This document shows positions 15,719-25,315 of a DNA stretch of 64,000 bases, one piece after another. Under the pieces are notes generated by a model, which searched no databases, was not told where the DNA came from, and saw nothing but the letters and a program-made list of their open reading frames with translations. How positions within the stretch are numbered: the stretch's first letter is position 1; each line of letters starts with the position of its first letter. Origin of the DNA: Phycisphaerae bacterium (GTDB lineage: Bacteria; Planctomycetota; Phycisphaerae; UBA1845; CAIVHJ01); assembly GCA_022072405.1 (NCBI GenBank), contig JAJVHX010000019.1, positions 3,790-67,789 on the forward strand, written 5' to 3'. A program made the position numbers and the translations under genes.

Positions 15719-17251
15719 TCACGGCGTGGAATTGGCACCGGCGAGGGCCAGTCGATGGCGATGCCACTCGCTGCGCAGAGAGCTGAATCCGACATACAGG
15801 TAGCCGGCGGCGAACAGAAACAGGAAGGGAGCACCAAACCAACCGCCCGGCCCCATCAAACTCAAAACCAGGCACATGATCATATAGAAGCCCATGAACA
15901 GCTCAATCCAGGGCTGCCAGTGAAAATCGCTCTTGATGCGATAAATCTGGTCCTTCCGCTGCAAACCACGTTGCTGTTCGGTGGCTCCATATTTTGGGGT
16001 GCGGACAAATTCGCCGACCTGTCCAAAAAAGCCCTGCAGCATGGCCCGGGAGTTGTTAATGGCGATGCCGATCCCCAGACTCATAATCGCGGGAATATAC
16101 TTGATGCTGTCCCACCAGCCGCGCCGCAACTCCCGCTGACTGGCGATGTAGAAAGTGCTGGCTGAGAACGTCGCCAGCCCCAGCAGCATTAGATCCACGA
16201 CATAGCGTTGCCACGACTGCTCCGGGAAAATATGCAGTTTCAGATAAATGGCCGGAAACAGCAGCAGGCTCAGCAGGGTGACAAACAGATAAACGACGTT
16301 ACTGGTCAGATGAAAGAAGGCTTCCACTTTGACCGGCCAGGGACAATTGCTCGCCAATACAGTAGGCAGCAATTTTTTACAGGTCTGGGCACCGCCTTTG
16401 GTCCAGCGATGCTGTTGCGCCTTGAACGCCAGCATTTCCGGCGGCAATTCCGCCGGCACCCGGGTGGAATCCAGAAAGATAAAGCGCCAGCCACGCAACT
16501 GAGCCCGGTAGGAAAGATCGAGATCCTCGGTCAACGTATCATGCTGCCAGCCGCCTGCATCCGCGATGGCTGACTTCCGCCAGATCCCTGCCGTGCCGTT
16601 AAAATTAATGAACCGGCCGGAGCGATTTCGCGCCCCATGCTCCATGACGAAATGACCATCCAGCAGAACTGCCTGGGCCTGGGTCAACACCGACTGGTCA
16701 CGATTGACGTGATCCCAGCGGGTCTGAAGCATGGCTACCTGCGCATCAGTGAAATGGTGAACCGTATCCAGCAACACATCACGAGGCGGGATAAAATCTG
16801 CGTCAAAGATGCAGAGAAACTCACCTTTCGCTACTGCTAAGCCTTCCTGCAAAGCTCCCGCCTTGAAGCCCACACGATTGGTCCGGTGCAGCAGGACGAT
16901 ATCATGGCCCTCGGCCCGCATCCGTTCAACCGTCTCTCGGGCAATCTCGGTGGTATCATCGGTGGAGTCGTCCAATACCTGAATTTCCAGTCGATCGCTC
17001 GGATATTCCACCGCACAGGCCTGTTCGATCACACGCTTGGCGACATAACGCTCGTTGAACATGGGTAGTTGAATCGTGATCTTCGGCAGTTCACGGAAAC
17101 AACTGGTCAGCGTGGGGCTGAGGTGCTTGTGCTTGTAGTATAAATAAACCAGTACATAGCGATGAAAACCGTATATGCAGACCACCAGCAGGACCAGCAG
17201 GTATAAGGCCAGAAGGAAATATTGCAGATACTGCCAAATGTCTGTAAGCAT
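15719..17251 (-). CDS. GT2 family processive glycosyltransferase (cellulose synthase-like)
   Basis: A 510-residue inner membrane enzyme. One N-terminal transmembrane segment precedes the GT-A domain with VLDDSTDDT, the metal-binding DAD (CIFDADFIPP), the acceptor motif TEDLDLSYRAQLRGW and QQHRW (KAQQHRWTKGG). About four C-terminal transmembrane helices follow. This set defines CslA/CesA-like processive beta-glycan synthases. ATG 17251 is preferred to an in-frame TTG at 17266. It lies seven genes' worth of sequence upstream of nothing else polysaccharide-specific; its partners are the anchored protein, GT39 and PAP2 genes downstream, after a 121-base gap. Confidence 0.9.
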   Translation of the reverse strand: MLTDIWQYLQYFLLALYLLVLLVVCIYGFHRYVLVYLYYKHKHLSPTLTSCFRELPKITIQLPMFNERYVAKRVIEQACAVEYPSDRLEIQVLDDSTDDTTEIARETVERMRAEGHDIVLLHRTNRVGFKAGALQEGLAVAKGEFLCIFDADFIPPRDVLLDTVHHFTDAQVAMLQTRWDHVNRDQSVLTQAQAVLLDGHFVMEHGARNRSGRFINFNGTAGIWRKSAIADAGGWQHDTLTEDLDLSYRAQLRGWRFIFLDSTRVPAELPPEMLAFKAQQHRWTKGGAQTCKKLLPTVLASNCPWPVKVEAFFHLTSNVVYLFVTLLSLLLFPAIYLKLHIFPEQSWQRYVVDLMLLGLATFSASTFYIASQRELRRGWWDSIKYIPAIMSLGIGIAINNSRAMLQGFFGQVGEFVRTPKYGATEQQRGLQRKDQIYRIKSDFHWQPWIELFMGFYMIMCLVLSLMGPGGWFGAPFLFLFAAGYLYVGFSSLRSEWHRHRLALAGANSTP

Positions 17252-17273
17252 GGGCGATGTCCACAAGAGCTGC

Positions 17274-17696
17274 TCAGGCGTGATTCATGAGCACCCGATG
17301 CAGTCGCTCCTGAAGGGCTTCGGCCTGACCGTCAGGATATTCTCCAGCCAGCCAGCGATACCCCAAATCATCATCCTCGCGCCGTGGGATGATGTGGAAG
17401 TGCACATGGGCGACTTCCTGGCCAGCGACCGTGCCGTTATTTAACAGAATATTATAACCCCCCGAGTCCGTTACGTCTCGAACTGTTTTCGCCAGACGAG
17501 GTAATTCCTTTAATAATTCCACGGCGGCATGATCGGTAATTTCATCAAGGGACCCATAATGTTGCTTCGGAATCCACAACGTATGGCCCGCCGCCAGCGG
17601 ACGGATATCAAGAAATGCCAGGCCGACCTGATTTGAATAGATTACGTGAGCTGGAATATCACCGGCAGCGATACGACAAAATATACAATTATTCAC
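17274..17696 (-). CDS. HIT family nucleotide-binding protein
   Basis: A 140-residue histidine triad protein. CIFCRIAAGDIPA is at the N-terminus and the triad HVHFHIIPR near residue 98. Family members hydrolyse nucleotide phosphoramidates or diadenosine polyphosphates in the cytoplasm. The Cys pair near the N-terminus fits the zinc-binding HinT-like branch. It starts at a GTG with AGGGG six bases upstream. It sits between rplQ (100 bases upstream) and the GT2 gene, and could be read through from the ribosomal cluster. Confidence 0.93.
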   Translation of the reverse strand: MNNCIFCRIAAGDIPAHVIYSNQVGLAFLDIRPLAAGHTLWIPKQHYGSLDEITDHAAVELLKELPRLAKTVRDVTDSGGYNILLNNGTVAGQEVAHVHFHIIPRREDDDLGYRWLAGEYPDGQAEALQERLHRVLMNHA

Positions 17697-17798
17697 GGGC
17701 GACCCCTCAGTAAACTATCAATTACACATTGCCCGCAGATAACTGTCCTGTAAGATCAAAGTCAGAACTTTACAAAATCCCCAGCATCCGGCCCGGTT

Positions 17799-18470
17799 TC
17801 AAGTGCTGTCAGGGGTTGCAGAATTTTCGGATTCAGTCGTAGCCGTTACGGGTTTGGATTTCTTGATTCCCTTCAACACGGCTGCATAACGCAAATCAGC
17901 TTTTTTCCGCCGCTGGCTGCGACCCTTCTTGGGAACATTGGTTGGAACTTCTTCTGTTCCCACCAGCTGAAGGATAGCCTGTTCCCCCTGATCACCGACC
18001 CGTCGCTTGGAAAGACGGATGATCCGGGTATAGCCGCCGGTACGATTCTGATAGCGCTCCGCCCAATCATTGATCAGGCGGTGGCTGATCATCCGGCCGG
18101 TAAATGTCAACGTCCCTTTACCGGCACCGGTGCGATGATAACGCCCGGTTCGCGCCTGTCGGACGGTCTGCCGTTCGGAATCGGAAAGCCCCAGATATTC
18201 GGTCATATTCTCAGCGGGGATGAATTGTCGCTCACTGAGCAGATGGTGAATGCGTCGCCGGGCCGACAACTGCCGTACCTTGTCTTCATCAAAACGGGCC
18301 TGCTTGGCCAGCGTGATCAGTCGTTCGACAAAACGCCGAACCGCTTTCACCTTGGTAACAGTCGAGGTAATCTGGCCATGCTCGAACAGACTCTGAGCCA
18401 GATTCCGCCGCAAAGCCCGGCGATGATCACGGGTTCGTCCCAGTTGATAATGGGCAATTCGATGTCTCAT
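17799..18470 (-). CDS. rplQ: 50S ribosomal protein L17, extended
   Basis: The start MRHRIAHYQLGRTRDHRRAL followed by LRRNLAQSLFEHGQITST is diagnostic of L17. At 223 residues it is much longer than the usual 115-130. About 40 extra residues sit in the middle (RRRIHHLLSERQFIPAENM region), and a Lys/Arg- then Thr/Ser-rich tail of about 55 residues follows the conserved end. It is the last gene of the ribosomal cluster, 14 bases after rpoA, the standard rpoA-rplQ order. Confidence 0.95.
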   Translation of the reverse strand: MRHRIAHYQLGRTRDHRRALRRNLAQSLFEHGQITSTVTKVKAVRRFVERLITLAKQARFDEDKVRQLSARRRIHHLLSERQFIPAENMTEYLGLSDSERQTVRQARTGRYHRTGAGKGTLTFTGRMISHRLINDWAERYQNRTGGYTRIIRLSKRRVGDQGEQAILQLVGTEEVPTNVPKKGRSQRRKKADLRYAAVLKGIKKSKPVTATTESENSATPDST

Positions 18471-18484
18471 TTCCGCACCTGCTG

Positions 18485-19612
18485 TTAGTTAGTATCCGTT
18501 TCCGGAGGATGGAAAAACGCCCCACCACTGGGCGGTGCAAAGGGCACCGGCGGCAGCACGCTGTGTAACACACTGGCAGAAGTCGTGCTGAGTGGTTCGA
18601 TCTCCGGCTCGTCATCATCATCCGGTTCCTGAAGGTTCATGCCCAGGGTCAGCCCCAGTTCGTTCAGCTTACGCTTGACTTCACGCAACGACGTTTTACC
18701 AAAGCTGCGGACCATCAACAGGTCGCTTTCCGTGCATTGCACCAGATCGCGAACCATACGGATCCGTGCCGATTCCAGACAGTTGCTGGCCCGGACCGAC
18801 AATTCCAGTTCGGCGATATTCATATCCAGCTTCTTCTGCAATTCGGTATCCAGAGGATTGGCCACCGGCGTGCGTGAAGGCAACGCGGACATGATCTGCT
18901 CTTCGCCGATATCGTTATACAAAACAAATGGATTGAGATGGCGGCGCAGAATCTTGGCGGCTTCGACCAAAGCATCTTCCGGTTGCACCGTGCCGTTGGT
19001 CCAGACTTCCAGTATCAACCGGTCATAATTGGTTCGCTGGCCGACGCGTGTCTCTTCGGTCTTATAGCGCACACGGGTCACCGGTGAAAAAGATGAATCC
19101 ACCGGAAAGACGCCGATTTCCGATTCAGGCGGCAGATTTTCTTCAGCCGGGCGCCAACCGCGCCCCTTCTCCACCACCATGTCGATATTAAATTCCACGT
19201 CCGCGGTTAAAGTAGCCAGATGCTGGTCCAGATTAATGATCTGGATATTGGCATCCGCCTGAATATCACGAGCAGTAATGGTTCCCTTGGAGGTGCGCGT
19301 GATTCGCATAGTGCGCGGATCATCACCGGTCAGGTTGATCGCCAGGCTCTTGATGTTCAGCACGATATCGGTCACATCTTCCAGCACGCCGGGCAACGAG
19401 GTGAACTCGTGGGCCGCGCCTTTAATTTTCACCCGGGAGACGGCCGCTCCTTCCAGACTGGAAAGCAGAATACGCCGCAGACTGTTGCCGATGGTGATAC
19501 CGAAACCACGTTCAAATGGCTCAATCACGAATCGACCATAGAAATCGGTGCTGGCGCGTTCATCACGCACCACCTGGCTGGGCAGTTCTAACCCTCTCCA
19601 GCGAATTCGCAT
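18485..19612 (-). CDS. rpoA: DNA-directed RNA polymerase subunit alpha
   Basis: A 375-residue alpha subunit. The N-terminal assembly domain contains GFGITIGNSLRRILLSSLEGAA. The C-terminal domain, needed for upstream-element and activator contacts, contains LDMNIAELELSVRASNCL and VRSFGKTSLREVKRKL. An acidic segment and a Pro-rich tail of about 35 residues extend the C-terminus. It lies between rpsK and rplQ. rpsD, often found just before rpoA, is absent here. Confidence 0.97.
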   Translation of the reverse strand: MRIRWRGLELPSQVVRDERASTDFYGRFVIEPFERGFGITIGNSLRRILLSSLEGAAVSRVKIKGAAHEFTSLPGVLEDVTDIVLNIKSLAINLTGDDPRTMRITRTSKGTITARDIQADANIQIINLDQHLATLTADVEFNIDMVVEKGRGWRPAEENLPPESEIGVFPVDSSFSPVTRVRYKTEETRVGQRTNYDRLILEVWTNGTVQPEDALVEAAKILRRHLNPFVLYNDIGEEQIMSALPSRTPVANPLDTELQKKLDMNIAELELSVRASNCLESARIRMVRDLVQCTESDLLMVRSFGKTSLREVKRKLNELGLTLGMNLQEPDDDDEPEIEPLSTTSASVLHSVLPPVPFAPPSGGAFFHPPETDTN

Positions 19613-19715
19613 ATCAGCTCTCCTCGATAAAACTCATCTATAACTATTAACCAGCCGCTAATTAGCGCTGTTCGAATAAATACGGAGCAGCCCTTCGGCT
19701 CGCCTACTAAACACC

Positions 19716-20099
19716 TTAGACCCGTCGGCGTTTCTTGGGTCGGCAACCATTAAAGGGCAAGGGAGTGACATCCTCGATGGATTGAATCCTCATACCGGCA
19801 GCCTGCAGAGCAGTAATCGCGGATTCTCGTCCGCTGCCAGGTCCTTTGACAACCACTTCCAATTCGACCACGCCATATTTTCTCGCTGCATTGGCTGCCG
19901 CCTCCGCCGCGCGCTGGGCGGCAAAGGGCGTACTCTTTCGTGTGCCCTTGAATCCGACCGTACCGGCACTCGCCCAGCACAACGTCTCACCGTTCGGATC
20001 GGTAATCGTCACCATCGTATTATTAAACGTCGCCTTGATGTGGGCGATGGCCCGGGGCAGACTGCGACGGACCTTTTTTTTACCGGTTGCTTTAGCCAC
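19716..20099 (-). CDS. rpsK: 30S ribosomal protein S11
   Basis: A 127-residue protein with the S11 signatures [38 protein letters not shown] and the C-terminal [11 protein letters not shown]. It forms part of the mRNA exit platform of the small subunit. It overlaps the end of rpsM by 8 bases, which indicates translational coupling. The 103 bases before rpoA contain no gene. Confidence 0.97.
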   Translation of the reverse strand: MAKATGKKKVRRSLPRAIAHIKATFNNTMVTITDPNGETLCWASAGTVGFKGTRKSTPFAAQRAAEAAANAARKYGVVELEVVVKGPGSGRESAITALQAAGMRIQSIEDVTPLPFNGCRPKKRRRV

Positions 20100-20481
20100 G
20101 ATGCATCTCCTTCACGCCCTTCTTGCCGGCGACCGTCTTTTTGGGTCCTTTGCGGGTCCGCGCATTGGTTCGCGTCCGCTGGCCGCGAGCCGGCAAACCC
20201 CGCCGATGACGATTACCACGATAACTGCCGATATCCCGCAACCGCGCTATATTCTGTTGAATCTGACGGCGCAGCTGACCTTCGACTACATATTCCTTTT
20301 CAATGATCGCCGCTATGCGGGCAACATCCGCTTCCGACAGATCCTTGGATCGGACGTCGCCTTCGATGCCAGCTTCCTTCAGCACCAGTTCGGCGCGATG
20401 CAGCCCAATGCCATAAATGTAACCGAGCGCAATTCGCACCGGCTTCTCATTCGGTAAATCCACACCTGCAATACGAGGCAT
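20092..20481 (-). CDS. rpsM: 30S ribosomal protein S13
   Basis: A 129-residue head protein with the start [20 protein letters not shown] and the conserved segments [29 protein letters not shown] and [19 protein letters not shown]. It contacts the P-site tRNA and the 50S subunit. It sits between rpmJ and rpsK in the usual alpha-operon order. Confidence 0.97.
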   Translation of the reverse strand: MPRIAGVDLPNEKPVRIALGYIYGIGLHRAELVLKEAGIEGDVRSKDLSEADVARIAAIIEKEYVVEGQLRRQIQQNIARLRDIGSYRGNRHRRGLPARGQRTRTNARTRKGPKKTVAGKKGVKEMHRG

Positions 20482-20519
20482 AACTCATCCTTTGTGCTTA
20501 CTCAGTAACCCGCTCGTTC

Positions 20520-20633
20520 TCAGCCCTGACGCTGCTTATGTCGAGGATTGGTACAGATGATCCGTACCACCCCTTTGCGGCGGACAATTTTGCAATTACT
20601 GCAGATTCGCTTGACACTGCTGCGTACTTTCAT
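20520..20633 (-). CDS. rpmJ: 50S ribosomal protein L36
   Basis: A 37-residue protein starting [19 protein letters not shown] and ending NPRHKQRQG. It has the zinc ligands CxxC (CSNC), a further Cys (IICTNPRH) and His, so it is the zinc-binding form. It lies between map and rpsM, its normal place. The gene is easily missed because of its length. Confidence 0.95.
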   Translation of the reverse strand: MKVRSSVKRICSNCKIVRRKGVVRIICTNPRHKQRQG

Positions 20634-20650
20634 CGGTATCGCGACCTCCC

Positions 20651-21439
20651 TTATGTGCCGCCGGTCAAAACCGCGGCCCCCTGTTCCGTCACCGCCACCG
20701 TATGTTCAAAATGGGCTGACCAACGGCGATCGCGAGTCACGACGGTCCAGAAATCCAGATCCTTATACTCCACATCACAGGTGCCCATGTTGACCATCGG
20801 TTCGATGGCCAGCACCAATCCGGGACGCAATTCAAAATCACTGCGGGCCTGAAAGCGGTCATAATAATTGGGCACTTTCGGATCTTCGTGCATTTCCTGT
20901 CCGATACCATGACCTACAAATTCCCGCACCACCGTAAACCCGTGCCGCTCGACATACTCCTGCATCTGGCGAGCAATCTCGCTCCAGCGGCGACCGGGCC
21001 TAATCTCGGCAATCGCCAGTTCCAGTGTCTCCTGCGTCACCTGCAGAAGCTTCTGATTCGGTTCTGTAATCGGACCGATCGGCAGAGTCACCGCCGAATC
21101 ACCGCAATAACCGTTCAGTTTCACACCGCAATCAACGCTGAGCACATCTCCCGACAGCAAGACCCGATCACCGGGTACGCCGTGCACCACTTCTTCATTC
21201 ACGCTGGTGCACAATGCTGCAGGAAACGGAAACCGGGCTCGCGGTGCCTCGACGCCCTTGAACAGCGCCACACCGCCCGCCTCAGCAATCAAACGCTCGG
21301 CTTCGTCATTCAACTGGGCCGTGGTCATACCTGGACGGGCTGCTGCCCGTACCTGTTCCAGAACCTGGTGAACCACCCGCCCAGCGGCGCGCATCACTTC
21401 GATTTCGCGCGAGCTTTTTAGTATGATGCCACGTTTCAT
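20651..21439 (-). CDS. map: Type I methionine aminopeptidase
   Basis: A 262-residue metalloenzyme that removes the N-terminal Met of nascent proteins. Metal-binding residues are seen in [19 protein letters not shown] (two Asp), [12 protein letters not shown] (His), the Glu of [10 protein letters not shown] and the Glu of the final [13 protein letters not shown]. The ATG at 21439, 20 bases after the secY stop, fits the family start ([17 protein letters not shown]); an in-frame GTG at 21472 would overlap secY. No strong Shine-Dalgarno is seen. The secY-map order is standard, but adk and infA are missing around it. Confidence 0.95.
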   Translation of the reverse strand: MKRGIILKSSREIEVMRAAGRVVHQVLEQVRAAARPGMTTAQLNDEAERLIAEAGGVALFKGVEAPRARFPFPAALCTSVNEEVVHGVPGDRVLLSGDVLSVDCGVKLNGYCGDSAVTLPIGPITEPNQKLLQVTQETLELAIAEIRPGRRWSEIARQMQEYVERHGFTVVREFVGHGIGQEMHEDPKVPNYYDRFQARSDFELRPGLVLAIEPMVNMGTCDVEYKDLDFWTVVTRDRRWSAHFEHTVAVTEQGAAVLTGGT

Positions 21440-21458
21440 CGCCGGCTCAACCCAGGGA

Positions 21459-22829
21459 TTACGTACGGGCACCTCGAATGGGAGTGTCCCCGCCTAAAAA
21501 GCCCTCATAATTCCGCATAATCAGGTTGGCTTCGATTCGGTTCACAATATCGAGGGCCACACTGACCACGATCAATAAACCCGTACCACCCAGAAACTGA
21601 GTGACCATAAAATCAATATTCAACCAGGCGCCGATGATGGTCGGAATGATAGCAATCAGCGCCAAAAATCCCGCACCGACGTATGTAATTCGTACCATCA
21701 CTTTTTCAAGATAATCCGCTGTCCGTTTACCCGGCCGTAACCCGGGTATGAAACTGCCGTTCTCGCGCAGATTGTTGGCCATTTCCTTCGGCTGGAACAT
21801 GACCGAGGTCCAGAAATAAGCAAAGAGATAAACCATCAGGATATAAGTCAATACCCAGATATAGCTGCCATGTCTGAAGGATTGCCCCAGAGAGCCAAAG
21901 AAACCGAGATTCCAGTTGCGATATACCCAGTCAAAAACGAAACTGGGCAGAATCAACAGCGAGCTGGCAAAGATGATCGGCATCACGCCGCCGTGATTGA
22001 TTCGCAGCGGCAGATATTGGCGCTGTCCGCCATAGACCCGCCGGCCACGCATATGTTTGGCTTGCTGAATGGGAATACGGCGTTGACCCTGGGTAATCAG
22101 GATAGAGCCCGCCACCACGCCGACAAAAGCCACCACCAGAAACAGCAGTTTTTCCGGTCCGTAAGAACCCACTGCAGCCTCACCACCCACTTTGAGCGAA
22201 GCTCGATCAATCACGCTCCAGATGGCCAGCGGCATACGGGCTAGAATACCAGCCATGATGATCAGGCTGATGCCGTTACCCAGACCATATTCATCAATCT
22301 GCTCACCCAACCACATCAGAAATATCGTACCACTGACCAGCGTGGTAATGGTCATCAGCCAGTAAACGAAGCTGGTGGTCATGTCCGCATAAACAAAATC
22401 CTGGCCGCTGATATAACGAATCCAGAACATCGCCTGAATGATACAAACCGGTACTGTCAGATAACGAGTCCATTCATTGATTTTCCGCTGCCCGGTTGCC
22501 CCTTCCTTCTTAATTTTTTCCAGCGCGGGGACCACGGAAGATAACAGTTGCAGAATAATCGAGGCGGATATATAGGGCATGATGCCCAGACCGAAAATGG
22601 TGCTCTGATGCAGATTACCGCCGGTAAAAATCGCAAAATATTCAAAGGCCTGACCAAGCGCATCACCGCCGCCGCGCGCTTCACGCAGTGAAGCGGCCAT
22701 CTTATCCTGGTTCACGCCCGGCAACGGCACCGCGTAGCCGATACGATAAATTGCCAGCATCAACAAAGTAAACAACACTTTGTTGCGCAGCTCGGAAACC
22801 TTAAAGATATTCAAAAAAGTCTTTAGCAC
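21459..22829 (-). CDS. secY: Protein translocase subunit SecY
   Basis: A 456-residue channel protein with ten predicted transmembrane helices. The N-terminus MLKTFLNIFKVSELRNKVLF, the plug-helix region, GIMPYISASIILQLLSSVVP, LGNGISLIIMAGI and the cytoplasmic loop ending LRENGSFIPGLRPGKRTADY are all conserved SecY features. With SecE and SecG it forms the general export channel. It is encoded after rplO, as in the spc operon. Confidence 0.97.
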   Translation of the reverse strand: MLKTFLNIFKVSELRNKVLFTLLMLAIYRIGYAVPLPGVNQDKMAASLREARGGGDALGQAFEYFAIFTGGNLHQSTIFGLGIMPYISASIILQLLSSVVPALEKIKKEGATGQRKINEWTRYLTVPVCIIQAMFWIRYISGQDFVYADMTTSFVYWLMTITTLVSGTIFLMWLGEQIDEYGLGNGISLIIMAGILARMPLAIWSVIDRASLKVGGEAAVGSYGPEKLLFLVVAFVGVVAGSILITQGQRRIPIQQAKHMRGRRVYGGQRQYLPLRINHGGVMPIIFASSLLILPSFVFDWVYRNWNLGFFGSLGQSFRHGSYIWVLTYILMVYLFAYFWTSVMFQPKEMANNLRENGSFIPGLRPGKRTADYLEKVMVRITYVGAGFLALIAIIPTIIGAWLNIDFMVTQFLGGTGLLIVVSVALDIVNRIEANLIMRNYEGFLGGDTPIRGART

Positions 22830-22859
22830 ATCAATATTCCTGCGCCAGATCCGCTTCGA

Positions 22860-23348
22860 TCATCCCTGAGCAGCATCCGCAGCAGCAGGCCGAATCAACT
22901 CTTTGGTGGTTCCACCCGCCGCCGTGATTTTGTCACGAGCACTCTTGCTGAATTTATCCGCTTCAACTGTCAGCTTCTTGGTCAGCTCGCCATCACCTAA
23001 TATCTTTACCAGCCCACGATGAGTCCCGATCAGCCCGGCATCAGCCAGGACATTCTTGGTCACCAGTGAACCCGCTTCAAAACTCGCCTCCAGCACCGCC
23101 ACGTTCACCACCTGGTAAACGGTCTCAAAGCGGGCGTTGCTGAAACCCCGCTTGGGAATCCGCCGGAACAGAGGCATCTGGCCACCCTCACGCAACAACC
23201 GGCAGCCGCTGCCCGCTCGGGCGCCCATACCCTTTGTGCCGCGCGTCGAAGTCTTGCCATGACCGGAGCCGCGACCACGACCCAGCCGCTTGACCCCTTT
23301 GTCCGGACCCGCCAATTTGGTGATCTGTGCAAGTTGCATCACTGTCAT
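22860..23348 (-). CDS. rplO: 50S ribosomal protein L15
   Basis: A 162-residue protein with the glycine/arginine-rich L15 start (KRLGRGRGSGHGKTSTRGTK, then RLLREGGQMPLFRRIPKRGF) and the conserved ILGDGELTKKLTV. An Ala/Pro-rich C-terminal tail of about 15 residues follows. It starts four bases after the rpsE stop, which leaves no room for rpmD (L30), usually found between them. Confidence 0.96.
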   Translation of the reverse strand: MTVMQLAQITKLAGPDKGVKRLGRGRGSGHGKTSTRGTKGMGARAGSGCRLLREGGQMPLFRRIPKRGFSNARFETVYQVVNVAVLEASFEAGSLVTKNVLADAGLIGTHRGLVKILGDGELTKKLTVEADKFSKSARDKITAAGGTTKELIRPAAADAAQG

Positions 23349-23352
23349 CCGA

Positions 23353-23868
23353 TTAGTCGGAGATCGTCACGCCGCGAAGGCGTTCGACCTCTTCTTTGCT
23401 GATCAAATTCCGCAAACCTTCAAAGGTGGCTCGTACCAGATTTTTCGGGCTGGACGAGCCGTAGCTCTTGGTCAGAACATCCCGAACACCGGCCAGTTCC
23501 AGCACGGCACGCACGCTGGCCCCGGCGATCACACCCGTACCTTCCGAGGCCGGTATAAGTGCGACCTTGCTGGCGCCGAACCGCCCGATGGTTTGATGGG
23601 GCAACGAAGTGCCTTTTAATTTGACGTTAATCAAATTGCGATGGGCCAGTTTGATCGCCTTTTCGACAGCTGAGGGGACTTCGTTGGCTTTGCCATAACC
23701 GATCCCCACCTGGCCGTTGCGATTGCCCACCACCACCAGCGCGGCAAAGCTGAACCGCTGCCCGCCCTTGACCACCGTGGCACAACGATAAATGCGCACG
23801 ACACTGTCTTCGAAGACCCGATCCGGGCCCGAGGGAGTTTGTTGTTGTACTGGAGCTTCGGTCGTCAT
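23353..23868 (-). CDS. rpsE: 30S ribosomal protein S5
   Basis: A 171-residue protein. The double-stranded RNA-binding N-terminal domain has [38 protein letters not shown] and [16 protein letters not shown]. The C-terminal domain has [19 protein letters not shown]. It takes part in decoding fidelity and mRNA helicase activity of the 30S subunit. An N-terminal extension of about 20 residues is Gln/Pro-rich. Confidence 0.97.
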   Translation of the reverse strand: MTTEAPVQQQTPSGPDRVFEDSVVRIYRCATVVKGGQRFSFAALVVVGNRNGQVGIGYGKANEVPSAVEKAIKLAHRNLINVKLKGTSLPHQTIGRFGASKVALIPASEGTGVIAGASVRAVLELAGVRDVLTKSYGSSSPKNLVRATFEGLRNLISKEEVERLRGVTISD

Positions 23869-23880
23869 GCTGAACCTCAG

Positions 23881-24249
23881 TTAGAATTTCAACCCTGCTT
23901 CCCGGGCGGCATCGGCGAGCGCCTTGACCCGGCCATGAAATTTATAGCCGTTGCGATCGAACACCACCGTCTGGATACCCTTTTCCACGGCCCGCTTGGC
24001 GATGATCTGGCCGATCCTGCCGGCGGCGTTTTTATTTCCGCCATAGTTGACCTCGCCACGCTGGTCCTTATCCCGGGTGCTGGCAGAACAGAGCGTCACG
24101 CCGGTTGCATCATCAATCAACTGCACATAAATATTCTGGTGGCTGCGAAATACCGACATGCGCGGCTTGTCCGCGGTTCCCACCACGCGATGACGAATAT
24201 GATGCTTGCGTCGTTGGCGCCGGATCTGTTTGAGTACCTGAATCTGCAT
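23881..24249 (-). CDS. rplR: 50S ribosomal protein L18
   Basis: A 122-residue 5S rRNA-binding protein with [20 protein letters not shown] and [18 protein letters not shown] near the start and the closing [21 protein letters not shown]-type end ([16 protein letters not shown]). It lies between rplF and rpsE as in other spc operons. Confidence 0.97.
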   Translation of the reverse strand: MQIQVLKQIRRQRRKHHIRHRVVGTADKPRMSVFRSHQNIYVQLIDDATGVTLCSASTRDKDQRGEVNYGGNKNAAGRIGQIIAKRAVEKGIQTVVFDRNGYKFHGRVKALADAAREAGLKF

Positions 24250-24270
24250 GGCTCTATATCCTTACGTCGA

Positions 24271-24864
24271 TCAACTGCCGCTGCTGGCCAAGGCCTTACC
24301 CTGCTTGCGAATCACATGTTCACCTTCATATCGCACACCCTTGCCTTTGTAGGGTTCGGTTTTTCGCAAGGAGCGGATTTCAGCAGCAAACTCACCCACC
24401 AGCTGTTTATCACAGCCGGAAATCAAAAGTTTGGCCGGTTCCGATTCACCACGTGCGGCTTTGGCTTCCACCACGACTTCCACACCGGCAGGAATCGGAA
24501 TCGTAAATTGCGGACCCTTGTTGACGCTGCGACCCATGAAACCGATATTCATCTGCAGTTCCCGGCCTTTCAGGTCGCAACTGTAACCGGTTCCGTAAAT
24601 CATCAAACGTTTCGAGTACCCCTTCTCCACTCCGATGACCATGTTGTTGATGATGGCTCGGGTCATACCATGAAGTTCACGGCTTTGCCGGCTGTCATCC
24701 GCCCGTTCAATCACCACCTGGTTATTGGCACAGTTCACGGTGATGGTGGCGGGGGCAGTCCAGGAGAGTTTGCCCTTGGGCCCCTGCACCTGTACCTGAC
24801 CGGCTTTGGCTTCCACCTTCACGCCGGCAGGCAGGGTAATTGGTTTTTTCCCGATGCGTGACAT
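24271..24864 (-). CDS. rplF: 50S ribosomal protein L6
   Basis: A 197-residue protein. MSRIGKKPITLPAGVKVE, VQGPKGKLSW and GMTRAIINNMVIGVEKGY come from the first domain, and GCDKQLVGEFAAEIRSLR with EPYKGKGVRYEGE from the second. The C-terminus is about 15 residues longer than in E. coli (RKQGKALASSGS). It stabilises the base of the L7/L12 stalk and GTPase centre. Confidence 0.97.
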   Translation of the reverse strand: MSRIGKKPITLPAGVKVEAKAGQVQVQGPKGKLSWTAPATITVNCANNQVVIERADDSRQSRELHGMTRAIINNMVIGVEKGYSKRLMIYGTGYSCDLKGRELQMNIGFMGRSVNKGPQFTIPIPAGVEVVVEAKAARGESEPAKLLISGCDKQLVGEFAAEIRSLRKTEPYKGKGVRYEGEHVIRKQGKALASSGS

Positions 24865-24909
24865 CTGACGCTTACTCCCAGGGTCAGGCGAATGGTCCTG
24901 ACCGCTTGC

Positions 24910-25305
24910 TTAATAAATCGTCCCCAGTAACTCACCACCCAGATTCTTGGCTCGACACTGCCTATCACTCATCACGCCGGAAGAAGTCGAGACGATGGCG
25001 ATACCCATCCCATTGAGCACGCGGGGCAACTGCTCCACGCCGGCATAAATCCGCCGGCCGGGTTTGGAGACCCGACGAATCACATGAATCACATCTTCAC
25101 CACGGCTGCCATATTTCAGATCAATCCGCAGTAACTTCTGCTGACCATCATCAATAAGATCAAAGCCGTTGATAAATCCTTCTTCCTTGAGCACCCGGGC
25201 GACGCCTTCCTTCAGCTTGGAGCAGGGCATCAGCACCTGCTGCTGCCGCACCTTCACCGCGTTACGCACCCGCGTCAACATATCAGCGATCGGATCAGAC
25301 CACAT
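24910..25305 (-). CDS. rpsH: 30S ribosomal protein S8
   Basis: A 131-residue protein starting MWSDPIADMLTRVRNAVKVR, with KEGVARVLKEEGFINGF and the C-terminal GIAIVSTSSGVMSDRQCRAK, then LGGELLGTIY. The ATG at 25305 is used because the longer open frame upstream runs through rpsN and has no S8 similarity. S8 binds 16S rRNA helix 21 and represses spc mRNA in enterobacteria; no such regulatory fold was identified here. Confidence 0.97.
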   Translation of the reverse strand: MWSDPIADMLTRVRNAVKVRQQQVLMPCSKLKEGVARVLKEEGFINGFDLIDDGQQKLLRIDLKYGSRGEDVIHVIRRVSKPGRRIYAGVEQLPRVLNGMGIAIVSTSSGVMSDRQCRAKNLGGELLGTIY

Positions 25306-25315
25306 GTCGGCACCT

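Noticed and set aside
23839-24861. Plus-strand open frame (340 codons) over rplR and rplF
   Set aside because: Antisense shadow; the minus-strand products are unmistakable ribosomal proteins.
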